Of a stretch of DNA of 22,964 bases, positions 8,301 to 14,615 are shown piece by piece. The notes under the pieces are model-generated. The model saw only the letters and a list, made by a program, of their open reading frames with translations. It did not search any database and was not told where the DNA came from. This stretch comes from a virus. Every line of letters begins with the position of its first letter. Position 1 is the stretch's first letter. The stretch covers positions 1 to 22,964 of the IMG/VR virus record IMGVR_UViG_3300025133_000620, one strand, 5' to 3'. The position numbers and the translations under genes are program-made.

Positions 8301-9241
8301 TTAGTGTCTATGTATATCCACATATAGTCGCCAGTTCTACCAGTGATCGCTTGTGAGTACAAACCAACATCAGCAGATAAACTTGCAACTCTAATACGAC
8401 CTTCAAATGTCATAAGACCACCTGAGAAGTCAAAGTCAGCATTATCTGGAATTGTAGCCCAATCAGATGTTCCATCCATAAGTAATGCAGCAGTACCAAA
8501 GTGTTTGGCCGCAGTATCTATCTGAGTATTACCTACAGCAGTTACAGTATGAGGTGTTGTTGGTGAATCATCAGTAATTGTGGTTGACTCGTCACTACCA
8601 TTACAATGTAGCAATAACTTTGTTTCACTACCAATACCCTGTACCTGTTTCAGTGTTGCAACGTTAGCCGTATCTGTTAAGGTGTTCTGTACCTCAACGG
8701 TGTAGTCATATAAGAAAGTACCATTAGGGTCAAATATAGTAAAGTTAGATACCCTAGTCTCATCACCTCCCCATACCATTGTTTCACCAGAGTTACAATA
8801 CGCAATATGTTCGTCAGGTGCTCCACTCCATCTACCAGTATTAGAACCAGCCGCATCAGTGTGTAGTGCTGTACTAGAGAAGTCACCTGCACTTGGTATT
8901 GCTGTTGTGTTTTGAAACACCTTAGATTCAGTTCCACCGCTATTGTCAGCTTGAACCAACACATGTGTCTCAGCAGGTTGTACTTTCTTGAAATGATAAG
9001 CACTTCTTATGAGAGGATGTGAAGTAAGTGCAGTTGAGTTAATCTTCGTCATTCCATTAGTAACACCAGTAACACCATTGTCGGTATACTTAATGTTCTT
9101 AAGTGAAGAGAAATTATCACTCTGGATTGTCTGTTGATCTTCCGACACAAATTCTATCTTCGCAGAATCAACTGACTGAATACACCTACCTGTTAGGTTA
9201 TTTTGCCAAGGTACTAAAGGATTATCTTTTGCTTTCGCCAT
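5342..9241 (-). CDS. Tail nozzle/stabiliser-like protein with LamG domain
   Basis: This 1299-residue protein follows the adaptor, as the nozzle (P22 gp10- or T7 gp12-like) does in podophages. Residues 1-200 begin MAKAKDNPLVPWQNNLTGRC. A concanavalin-like (LamG) fold starts near 206 (TKLLLHCNGSD, then HFGTAALLMDGTSDW) and closes near 501-525 (SFNGSMDELRLTDSALS). It is interrupted at 330-428 by a beta module. A second copy of this module lies at 731-835. Two further related W-containing modules lie at about 535-640 and 832-916. Residues 917-1290 (FRFPLYAQNRLWLFSDQA, ILVLKENSSHVIEG, IAIWQGSSGIYMFDN, EEWVLDIKRQTWFEYD) are typical of the propeller region of the nozzle. The LamG and beta modules are likely surface-exposed and may bind glycans. 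The Ser/Thr-rich bias is strong. Confidence 0.78.
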   Translation of the reverse strand: MAKAKDNPLVPWQNNLTGRCIQSVDSAKIEFVSEDQQTIQSDNFSSLKNIKYTDNGVTGVTNGMTKINSTALTSHPLIRSAYHFKKVQPAETHVLVQADNSGGTESKVFQNTTAIPSAGDFSSTALHTDAAGSNTGRWSGAPDEHIAYCNSGETMVWGGDETRVSNFTIFDPNGTFLYDYTVEVQNTLTDTANVATLKQVQGIGSETKLLLHCNGSDESTTITDDSPTTPHTVTAVGNTQIDTAAKHFGTAALLMDGTSDWATIPDNADFDFSGGLMTFEGRIRVASLSADVGLYSQAITGRTGDYMWIYIDTNGAVKLKIQEGTTAATGTVTLDSGAAGSVDSVTVNGVTVTSGVEAFDTDLDTTATNIAANITAHTSSPNYTASAASSVITITSDDKGDHVNTYAVVSNTTTIASTDVNMASGANTTVVDLSTPDSTITTSSSTFTHIRVVENSNDYYIFVGGVQKAFLTDSSRTEGNGSYDSLVYIGATHDGTSTTKSFNGSMDELRLTDSALSTSNFDLPASAYTSATANVNMRIGNTLPVDGFKFSVSNANTTTGTMAVFYWSSVGEWTAVTNLTDNTASGGIPLAQDGTVTFDSTANIAKPSVIDGVFGFWFKIEITNTDVATAISHVTISEPFQALQDFWDGDFRTANSIQLFEDNINKDNTINVLKDEFIFNEITQGNTATYMAMDNLTASSEFLQVGFSERQQGLRVKMIPGHGNIDVPATGSVVIGDNVEINDNVSSIKVNNVEIMSGTVTAASTDEPSFAQRIVDNINNHTSTPNYTAETDINQNITITAETRGSGSNGFTVSETSASMTLTTVDMANGRDVNAVLTINYWNGTAWVSVGDIQDGTISDNSSFGVSGFITWNAVAENTEFKRELAEEIPAYHYKLEWNDQFSDDALCYYIAGIPVQRRISNFRFPLYAQNRLWLFSDQAENKNLAIVSNLNELNTFNGVGVGDPLSFGDKSETVAAVEIFERTSARVKSHILVLKENSSHVIEGDNPEDWSIVNLTDNIGCNAPHTLQQSTLGLEFSPLQRKQIAIWQGSSGIYMFDNSAIHPVSDDISNFFDQRNSNAINLSKAHLSTGFFEVENGEHYYHWCFASGSSTTLNEEWVLDIKRQTWFEYDRGTGKALQGGVSVVDTTGNIYTYGFENGGYLQRLNNGTDFDGNAIGYEMAFGDVLPAASINILTRLDSIRMAVVSKTTTSNSILVYHYGDTKTAATNDNVAGTAFYTLSTIKTGQRLAFPFKRINSPKHMTHKLKFTMSTDDETVGFEPLYIGGFYKLGGNSERNITD
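6737..7051 (-). repeat. Beta module copy 2
   Basis: Codes for residues 731-835 of the tail protein. The matching pattern is SSIKVNNVEIMSG, then AQRIVDNINNHTSTPNYTA, ITITAETRGSGSNG and TVDMANG. Protein-level likeness to copy 1 is clear; DNA-level likeness is low, so the duplication is old or the copies were gained separately. Confidence 0.7.
7958..8254 (-). repeat. Beta module copy 1, inserted in the LamG fold
   Basis: Codes for residues 330-428 of the tail protein. The pattern is SVDSVTVNGVTVTSG, then TTATNIAANITAHTSSPNYT, ITITSDDKGDHVN and NMASG. It shares order and key words with copy 2. The flanking parts before and after belong to one LamG domain, so the module reads as an insertion. Confidence 0.7.
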
Positions 9242-10167
9242 TAACTATTCCTCTGTCTTCGTTTGAAGTTTACTTCAACCCTTCTTCTGTTGAGTGTTTT
9301 ATTAGAACTCTGTGTTGCTTCTTTAACTGCTAAGTCTGCTTGTCCAAACCAAACATTACCTTCGTTAGGTTGTGATTCCCTGTACTTATAAAATCCTGCA
9401 GCATAGAACAATAAGGCATTCTTGAAATGATTAGGAAACATAAACATGTCATAATCACTATACACTGGCTTAGGTCTTTTAATATACGGTACAGTTATCG
9501 TATGTCCTGTTGTTGACGGAGGAGGGTTGAGAACTATCTTATACCTCGCTTGAGGCTGTATAACATAAGCATCGGTTGATGTCCAATCATTAGCAGTACC
9601 ACCAAACAAAGCTGTTACAAGAACTGTAGACGATGTCTTTGACAGCACAACACCAAGTGAACCATCACTAGTATTATGTATTGTGTCTCCAGGTGACACA
9701 TCAGAGAAGTCTGCTGCTGTATCATTCAGCGTTGTCTTACCTGCAACCTTAGCGACAGTTGACGTAGCTGTTCCTGTTACCTGACTGTCTTCTGTCTGGT
9801 CAAACATCACAGAGAACCCACTAGGTATTGATTGAGATGTAACTGTCTCGTTAGATTGGTTACGGAAACGTACATCGTCATCTATCTCTGTTAGGTTATA
9901 CATAGTAGTACCATCACTATACTTAGTTAAGTACTTACCAAGAGTTTCCTCTCTGTACAATGTTATAAACTCAGCGTCAAGTGTATAATCAGATTGGTCA
10001 GCGACAGTTGTTATCGATTGATCTGCTGTAATGTGTCTTAGTTTTCTGTTAAGCTTCGCAGCACCATCGTTCAGCAGATCGAACGTTGTGAATGCATCAA
10101 GCTGATTAGAACCATCTTCTTCGTTTAGAAGGTTCCTCAATGCATAAGATAGTCTCTTTCCATCCAT
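9241..10167 (-). CDS. Tail adaptor / head completion protein
   Basis: This 308-residue protein has a helical N-terminus (LSYALRNLLNEE ... FTTFDLLNDGAAKLNRKLRHI). Then comes TVADQSDYTLDAEFITLYRE, a strand pattern that I recognise from the podophage adaptor family that docks on the portal. A beta-rich middle (about 125-215) forms an inserted domain (TLNDTAADFSDVSPGDTI, GSLGVVLSKTSSTVLV). The C-terminal part is FPNHFKNALLFYAAGFYKYRE and a basic tail NRRRVEVNFKRRQRNS. It lies just before the large tail gene, whose ATG overlaps its stop in TAATG. It would join the portal to the tail nozzle. Family recognition comes from pattern and order; the ribosome site (GGAA) is weak. Confidence 0.75.
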   Translation of the reverse strand: MDGKRLSYALRNLLNEEDGSNQLDAFTTFDLLNDGAAKLNRKLRHITADQSITTVADQSDYTLDAEFITLYREETLGKYLTKYSDGTTMYNLTEIDDDVRFRNQSNETVTSQSIPSGFSVMFDQTEDSQVTGTATSTVAKVAGKTTLNDTAADFSDVSPGDTIHNTSDGSLGVVLSKTSSTVLVTALFGGTANDWTSTDAYVIQPQARYKIVLNPPPSTTGHTITVPYIKRPKPVYSDYDMFMFPNHFKNALLFYAAGFYKYRESQPNEGNVWFGQADLAVKEATQSSNKTLNRRRVEVNFKRRQRNS

Positions 10168-10170
10168 GTA

Positions 10171-11133
10171 TTATTCCGTTTCTGCCAATTTTAATTCATC
10201 GGCTTTAGCTTTTTCTTTGTTATGCTTCTGTATATGAGCACCTTTCTGATTCAACCTACCAATAAACCCACAACCTGCTTCTGGACATATATAAGTCTTG
10301 TCAACCTTTGTTTTACGTTCTTCCTGCTTAGGTTGTTCTGGGATAATCTGGTTTACTTCTTCATGGTTCTCTATATCTATTATCTGTGATTTTAGTTTAT
10401 TTATCTTCTCTTTGATTTGTTCACTTGTAAGGTTTTCACCTTCTTGCTTCTTTTCATAATCTCTCATATTGTTAGGGTCAGGAGCATTGTCTTCTCCGAA
10501 TATCTCACGATGTCTTTTTGAGAAAGCTTCGTTAACAAACCCTACCATAGGCTTACTTCTACCTGAGTGATTTTCTGGTCTAATAGATTCTCTACTAGCA
10601 TCATCCCTACCAAAGTATTCACATAAGATTTTCCTAGCCTTATCAGCTTGGTTTCTAGAAACCTTACCATTGACAATACTCTTAATATTACATATCCTTG
10701 CTACTTCTGGATGCATAGATATACAAGGCTTATCATTAAGGTCAGCTTCTTGCTGAGGTCTAGCTATAGAACCCTTACCCTTTAACTGATCATATCTAGA
10801 ATATAATGTTTCTGATACTCTGTCGTTAAGGTTTAGTAGTTCACCATGTAGGAAAGCTTCCTCTGTGACATTGTAGTTAGGCTTTGATCTAACTATAGCA
10901 TCAAATCTTCCTTGTAATGTATGTAAATGTTCCTTAGCTTCAAATACATCCTCGGAAGGAACGTGACCGGAAGACAAGTCTCTTGATAGTTCAGTTATCT
11001 CTTCGTCTAACTGATTGATCTGTGAGTTCATCTTCCATGCAGGATACTCACTTTGTATATTACCGTCTTCTTCTTGTCCTTTTCTGTCGGGTGTTCCGAA
11101 CATGCTTTGCATCGGTTTCTTTTGTTCTGCCAT
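10171..11133 (-). CDS. Structural-region protein with C-terminal C2H2-like zinc finger
   Basis: The start is placed at ATG 11133, which follows TTAAGGAGAA at a proper distance; an ATG 14 codons upstream lacks such a site. The product is 320 residues, hydrophilic and mostly helical. An early heptad region spans about 27-75 and a Glu/Lys/Gln-rich helical region about 225-270. The end carries YICPEAGCGFIGRLNQKGAH with C283, C288, H300 and H304, i.e. C-x4-C-x11-H-x3-H, close to the classic C2H2 finger. It lies between the beta-helix gene and the tail adaptor. I do not know the family. Nucleic-acid or protein binding through the finger is an inference; it might be a virion or assembly protein. The end of the gene lies 3 nt before the adaptor ATG. 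Confidence 0.72.
   Translation of the reverse strand: MAEQKKPMQSMFGTPDRKGQEEDGNIQSEYPAWKMNSQINQLDEEITELSRDLSSGHVPSEDVFEAKEHLHTLQGRFDAIVRSKPNYNVTEEAFLHGELLNLNDRVSETLYSRYDQLKGKGSIARPQQEADLNDKPCISMHPEVARICNIKSIVNGKVSRNQADKARKILCEYFGRDDASRESIRPENHSGRSKPMVGFVNEAFSKRHREIFGEDNAPDPNNMRDYEKKQEGENLTSEQIKEKINKLKSQIIDIENHEEVNQIIPEQPKQEERKTKVDKTYICPEAGCGFIGRLNQKGAHIQKHNKEKAKADELKLAETE
10222..10287 (-). other. C2H2-like zinc finger coding segment
   Basis: Codons for the ligand set C283, C288, H300 and H304 of the preceding protein. The spacing C-x4-C-x11-H-x3-H falls in the range for classic C2H2 fingers (C-x2-4-C-x12-H-x3-5-H, one residue short in the middle). Phe at the position after the second Cys (CGF) and the basic LNQKGAH helix also fit. 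Confidence 0.6.
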
Positions 11134-11159
11134 TAGAATTTTCTCCTTAAGGTTTAGTT

Positions 11160-11187
11160 GCGGAGTAAGCACCATTGCCTACTCCGC
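11160..11187 (-). promoter_or_regulatory. 12-bp RNA hairpin between beta-helix and zinc-finger genes
   Basis: On the minus strand GCGGAGTAGGCA (11187-11176) pairs with TGCTTACTCCGC (11171-11160) around a four-base loop, ATGG. Eleven pairs are Watson-Crick and one is G-U. On the plus strand the same site would have an A-C mismatch, so the structure favours the transcribed RNA. No U tract follows, so an intrinsic terminator is unlikely. An mRNA stabilising or processing element, or an attenuating structure ahead of the next ribosome site, is more probable. Confidence 0.7.
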
Positions 11188-11200
11188 TTAATAATTATAC

Positions 11201-12109
11201 TTACGCAATAGCTGGTTCTATTACACCACTCAAGTCAGATGTACTCAACTCGTAGTAGTTCTCAAGTGAACCCATATCACCACAAACAATACCGTCTGTA
11301 GCATGTCCACCTGCACACCTATTGTCATTCATAATACCTGTTGCTGTTGCAGCAACACTAATACACGCATCTGCATCTGACGCAACATTATAAATTCGGT
11401 TATTGGATATAACAGCCCTAGTTATTACACCAGCACCACCAATAGCCATAGTTCCCCAGTCACCTAATAGTATGTTATCTTCGACAACATGACCATCACC
11501 AGTACCTGCGAAGTTTACAAAGTGAGTATTTGCAGCATCTAATACATTAGCATAACAACCTTTAATAGTCATACTGTTTGAAGTTGTTGTTGCACCATCC
11601 TGTACCCATATCTTAGCATTTAGATTAGTACCTGCTGATGTGAACCTACAATTTACAAGACTGAAACCTGTAGAGTTAACATCTATAGCAGCAGCTACGT
11701 CTGCAAAGTTAGATATAAAGTGTATGTTCTCAATAGTGATATTTGCAGCATCAATATCAAGATCAGCAGTTGCAGCAGTATCGAATGTAATAGTTGGTGT
11801 TGATGTACCTTTACCAATACCTATTACAGTTATACCAGCCTTACTTAAAGCAATCCCTGCTGCTGCTGAAATTGTCTCAGCATGTCCAGGAGCACAAACA
11901 ATGTAATCACCGTTATTAGCAGTACACTGTGCTTGTGCTGAGGCTATTGTTGTACATGGATTTCTCTTTGTACCTGCATTTGAATCTGCGCTACCTCCAC
12001 CATTTGAATCCACGAAGAACACATTACCATAAACTGATGTGCCTCCAATATCTTGGAATCCAGGTGTATTCTGACTCCCTTGTCCGTAAGGGAAACGTCC
12101 TCTTCCCAT
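11201..12109 (-). CDS. Right-handed beta-helix virion protein
   Basis: This 302-residue protein has features of the pectate-lyase-like right-handed beta-helix. It begins with a Gly-rich leader, then VYGNVFFVDSNGGG and GTKRNPCTTIASAQAQC...GDYIVCAPGHAETI, the usual first turn of this fold. Rungs of about 22-25 residues follow with ITIENIHFISN, FSLVNCRFTSAG, MTIKGCYANVL, HVVEDNILLGDW and AVISNNRIYNV. No lyase or hydrolase active site is evident. Phages use this fold in spikes and in surface decoration proteins; location right after the coat gene suggests a head-associated or appendage role. It has an unusual number of Cys for a virion protein (seven or so). AAGGAGA precedes ATG 12109. It lies between two hairpins, so its expression may be set apart from the genes around it. 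Confidence 0.75.
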   Translation of the reverse strand: MGRGRFPYGQGSQNTPGFQDIGGTSVYGNVFFVDSNGGGSADSNAGTKRNPCTTIASAQAQCTANNGDYIVCAPGHAETISAAAGIALSKAGITVIGIGKGTSTPTITFDTAATADLDIDAANITIENIHFISNFADVAAAIDVNSTGFSLVNCRFTSAGTNLNAKIWVQDGATTTSNSMTIKGCYANVLDAANTHFVNFAGTGDGHVVEDNILLGDWGTMAIGGAGVITRAVISNNRIYNVASDADACISVAATATGIMNDNRCAGGHATDGIVCGDMGSLENYYELSTSDLSGVIEPAIA

Positions 12110-12173
12110 AATTAAATCTCCTTGTTAATTGTGGATATGTCTTGCCGTTAAGCATCAGTCTCCACTTGCTCTG

Positions 12174-12212
12174 AAATAAAACTAGGAGCAGGGTAGTGCT
12201 CCCCACCCCTAG
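12174..12212 (-). terminator. Terminator-like hairpin after the capsid gene
   Basis: On the minus strand, GGAGCA at 12202-12197 and TGCTCC at 12190-12185 form a perfect 6-bp stem with loop CTACCC. The stem can extend by a G-U pair. TAG and then TTTTATTT follow (12181-12174). A competing fold pairs CTAGGGG (12212-12206) with CTCCTAG (12188-12182). The stem plus U-rich tract is the form of an intrinsic terminator. With a short stem and an interrupted U tract it is likely partial, so some transcripts would read on into the beta-helix gene. Confidence 0.65.
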
Positions 12213-12226
12213 CTAAAAACCATAGC

Positions 12227-13153
12227 TTATGCTACGTTGTTGTGATACCCAAATCTCCAATCCTTGAACAGGTATCCGAATCTACCATGAATACTATGTA
12301 CACTTGACAGAGTATCTTTGTCGATGTGTGCCATATACTGTGGCTCAATTCTATCAAACCAAAGCAAATCTTTCTTGGTTTGATTAACCCTGATCAAAGT
12401 CCAATCAGTCGTTGAGCTATCATCGAGTAATACCCAAGGTATACTAGAGTACTGTCCTTTGTGTACGTTTATAGTACCCTCGTCAGTATAAAGACCTCTA
12501 TCTGTACCTATGATCTCGTCAACAGTATCAGACAACGTAATTGGTGCTACGATAGCAAGAGAGTCCCTAGTATTAATTAGGTTACCCATACTATCTCTCA
12601 GTCTCATAAGACTGATTCTAGCAGCAGCTAATGAAGTAGGGTCTAGTGCTGATGTACCAGTGTTACTAAAACCACTTGCAGTACTTACACTAGGAACCTT
12701 TGTCAGATGAGCAGAGTTTGCCCAAGACAATCCTTCTTCGCTTTCTTGAAAATCAAATGCAGCAGATGTAGCGTTACTGAATATATTAACACCCATCTTT
12801 TCCTTCTTCCTGTCATACGAGTTACGTAAGTCTCTCGCCTGTTGCATTAAAACCGGATACTGCTTATCCTCAATAAGAGCAGGATCAATTTCTAACCTGT
12901 TCGCAAACCTCTGGAATATAACTTTTGAGGTATACCCAGGATATTGTTTCTTGGTTACAAACTTACCACCCCAAGGTGCAGCATCTCTAACACCAGAAAT
13001 CTGGAAGTACTCTTCAAAAGCACGATCAGATGAACCCTTACCAAATATCTTTGGAATCATGGAATCAATATCCGCATACTTTGCTTCTTCTTCTACCACC
13101 TCACGCATTTTCGCTTCAAGTAGCAAATTAAATTCTTCTGACTGTATAGTCAT
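12227..13153 (-). CDS. Major capsid protein
   Basis: This 308-residue protein has the size and pattern of an HK97-fold coat protein without a long cleaved delta domain. It has an acidic helical start (about residues 8-30), a segment like the E-loop and spine region with KVIFQRFANRLEIDPALIED (about 78-97) and a long helix QARDLRNSYDRKKEKMG (about 105-121). It also has DPTSLAAARISLMRLRDS (about 171-188), typical of the spine helix followed by the A-domain strand LAIVAPITLSD. It ends in beta strands with FGYLFKDWRFGYHNN. It would form the icosahedral shell. AGGAGAG precedes ATG 13153. Fourteen bases after the stop begins a terminator-like hairpin, which suits a gene needed in large excess over those downstream. 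Confidence 0.85.
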   Translation of the reverse strand: MTIQSEEFNLLLEAKMREVVEEEAKYADIDSMIPKIFGKGSSDRAFEEYFQISGVRDAAPWGGKFVTKKQYPGYTSKVIFQRFANRLEIDPALIEDKQYPVLMQQARDLRNSYDRKKEKMGVNIFSNATSAAFDFQESEEGLSWANSAHLTKVPSVSTASGFSNTGTSALDPTSLAAARISLMRLRDSMGNLINTRDSLAIVAPITLSDTVDEIIGTDRGLYTDEGTINVHKGQYSSIPWVLLDDSSTTDWTLIRVNQTKKDLLWFDRIEPQYMAHIDKDTLSSVHSIHGRFGYLFKDWRFGYHNNVA

Positions 13154-13178
13154 TTTACTCTCCTATATTAAATCATCT

Positions 13179-13991
13179 TTATGTTAAGGTATCAAAGTGC
13201 CTTGAAGCAAAGAATCCGATTACATGCTCTTCCCCAGCATTTTGAAGGTTCAACTCTATGACGTTGAAGTGCCAGTTGTTACTTGCTCCAGTTGCAGAGA
13301 TATCAAAATACAATGCCTCTGCATCTGTTACTACTGAACAGTTACCGAAAGTACGCAACGGTACTCTTACACATGTATCACCAACAGTAGTACCACCACT
13401 AAATGCTTGGTCGTTTGTTGGAGTTGTTGTGCTAGTATCGTCTGTAACTCTCATTTGTCCTGCACTAGCTCCAGTTCTCCAGTACAGAGAAGCTTCGTTA
13501 GCGACAGGTGTAAAGTCACACGCACCTGTTATAGTACCGGAAATACCAGTAGCATCAGCTACAGTGTTGGTAAGCACAGTTGGTGCTGTTCCAAAAGCTC
13601 CATTATACAACGGAACAGATACCTTTGTCCAAGGTGTGATTAATGCAATCTTTACATGCACTGATTTATCACCATGAATCCAAGGACCTTTGTCTGAACT
13701 AAAACTAACTTCTCTTGCATTCTGAGCACTAGCAGTACTTACCCCTTCGACATAACTACCATTAGCAGTTGTGTCGTTCTGGAATAATGGTACTCTTGTA
13801 TCGACTGCTTCTATAATACCGCATATGTTTGTTGTGGCATCAGGGTCTCCACCTGCTGCACCTGCGTTAACTACTCCGTCATACGCACCTTGTTCCCAAC
13901 CAACCAACATACCAACACGATAAGTATCTACAGCATCTACAGGAGCCCATACTCTCTGGACAGCTAATGACCCTGTATCGACTACTTCCAT
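13179..13991 (-). CDS. Probable capsid decoration protein
   Basis: This 270-residue protein lies immediately before the major capsid gene, with a strong AGGAGG site before ATG 13991. It is rich in Ala, Thr, Gly and Val and reads as beta-sandwich throughout, with no membrane segment or enzyme motif. The N-terminal part contains YRVGMLVGWEQGAYDGVV and CGIIEAVDTRVP. The region 125-215 holds APTVLTNTVADATGISG and other Thr/Ala/Gly-rich strands typical of virion surface domains. The C-terminus ends GFFASRHFDTLT. Small beta-rich proteins next to the coat gene are commonly head decoration or stabilising proteins that bind the shell after expansion. The assignment rests on place and composition; a minor capsid protein is the main alternative. 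Confidence 0.6.
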   Translation of the reverse strand: MEVVDTGSLAVQRVWAPVDAVDTYRVGMLVGWEQGAYDGVVNAGAAGGDPDATTNICGIIEAVDTRVPLFQNDTTANGSYVEGVSTASAQNAREVSFSSDKGPWIHGDKSVHVKIALITPWTKVSVPLYNGAFGTAPTVLTNTVADATGISGTITGACDFTPVANEASLYWRTGASAGQMRVTDDTSTTTPTNDQAFSGGTTVGDTCVRVPLRTFGNCSVVTDAEALYFDISATGASNNWHFNVIELNLQNAGEEHVIGFFASRHFDTLT

Positions 13992-14026
13992 AATAAAATC
14001 CTCCTATGTTTATTTAATTTAAAATA

Positions 14027-14425
14027 TTAATAGTCACCTTTCCAATTAAGGTTCCCATCATTCGGACATCCTCTGGTATCCACAATCTTATAATTATGAA
14101 CCACCTCTTGAGTGTCTCCGTTGCTGTCTGCTAAAGCCACAGCCAATGTACCTAGACTTAGAATTGGAGTAGTGTATTCAAAATTAATAATTACACCTGC
14201 ATTCAATCCAGCCCCACCTAATGCTCGGATAGGGTAGTCTAGGTACGATGTATGTACTTTAGAAGCACCATCGTCTAACTCGTCCGTTACATCATTACAA
14301 TGCATACCACAAGACCAGCATATATACCAATCACCGTCATCGCCACCATCACCCTTTATAGGGATTGTCCTACTACGACTTCTGGTACGACCTCGACTTG
14401 GTCTTCCGAGTCTCCTTGGTTCCAT
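14027..14425 (-). CDS. Hypothetical Arg-rich protein with Cys cluster
   Basis: I place the start at ATG 14425, which has AAAGGAG at 14437-14431; a longer in-frame extension has no better site. The product is 132 residues. It opens with a basic stretch (EPRRLGRPSRGRTRSRSR, about residues 2-19), then IPIKGDGGDDGDWYICWSCGMHC with a C-x2-C-x3-C cluster (about residues 35-41) that could bind a metal; a later Cys (GCPNDG) lies near the C-terminus. The central part includes a beta-rich segment. Arg-rich N-termini plus CxxC clusters occur in small uncharacterised genes between scaffold and capsid in aquatic phages. DNA or capsid binding would be a reasonable guess, but no function can be assigned. 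Confidence 0.65.
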   Translation of the reverse strand: MEPRRLGRPSRGRTRSRSRTIPIKGDGGDDGDWYICWSCGMHCNDVTDELDDGASKVHTSYLDYPIRALGGAGLNAGVIINFEYTTPILSLGTLAVALADSNGDTQEVVHNYKIVDTRGCPNDGNLNWKGDY

Positions 14426-14615
14426 TGCTACTCCTTTCAAATAAAACCCTTGATTCCTTTGCAGGAACATGTGGTAAAGGGTTTCCATTTTCCATTTTAA
14501 ATTCAAATGAACCCCAATACTTATCTACCATTGCGTTTGCTACCATACCTACTATCATAGCAAGCTTTTCGTATTGGTCATTTGATAATTCATCCGTTAT
14601 ATAAATTACTCTCAT
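14373..14615 (-). CDS. Hypothetical 80-aa protein
   Basis: This small reading frame starts at an ATGA overlap with the scaffold stop and has a GGAG 10 nt upstream. The N-terminal 45 residues look folded (MRVIYITDELSNDQYEKL, then AMIVGMVANAMVDKYWGSFEF). The last 20 residues are basic and low in complexity (KETRKTKSRSYQKS). That basic tail lies where the frame overlaps the next gene by 53 nt, so it may be a by-product of the other gene's Arg-rich start. I do not recognise a family. The stop/start overlap with scaffold and the non-random N-terminus argue that it is real. Confidence 0.6.
   Translation of the reverse strand: MRVIYITDELSNDQYEKLAMIVGMVANAMVDKYWGSFEFKMENGNPLPHVPAKESRVLFERSSNGTKETRKTKSRSYQKS

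Noticed and set aside
11194-11199. TATAAT on the minus strand just after the beta-helix stop, a possible -10 box
   Set aside because: No TTGACA-like element lies 16-18 bases upstream and there is no extended -10 TG; AT-rich sequence gives such matches by chance.
12024-12206. Minus-strand 60-codon frame between capsid and beta-helix genes
   Set aside because: It overlaps the beta-helix start in another frame, covers the terminator-like hairpin and lacks a ribosome site.
13258-13677. Plus-strand open frame of 139 codons opposite the decoration gene
   Set aside because: It has no ribosome site, and an antisense-type composition; the minus gene here fits the operon spacing.
13996-14026. A/T-only block ahead of the decoration gene as a T4-like late promoter
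   Set aside because: The sequence lacks TATAAATA; TTAAATAAAC is only a loose match and no other copies were seen at gene starts.
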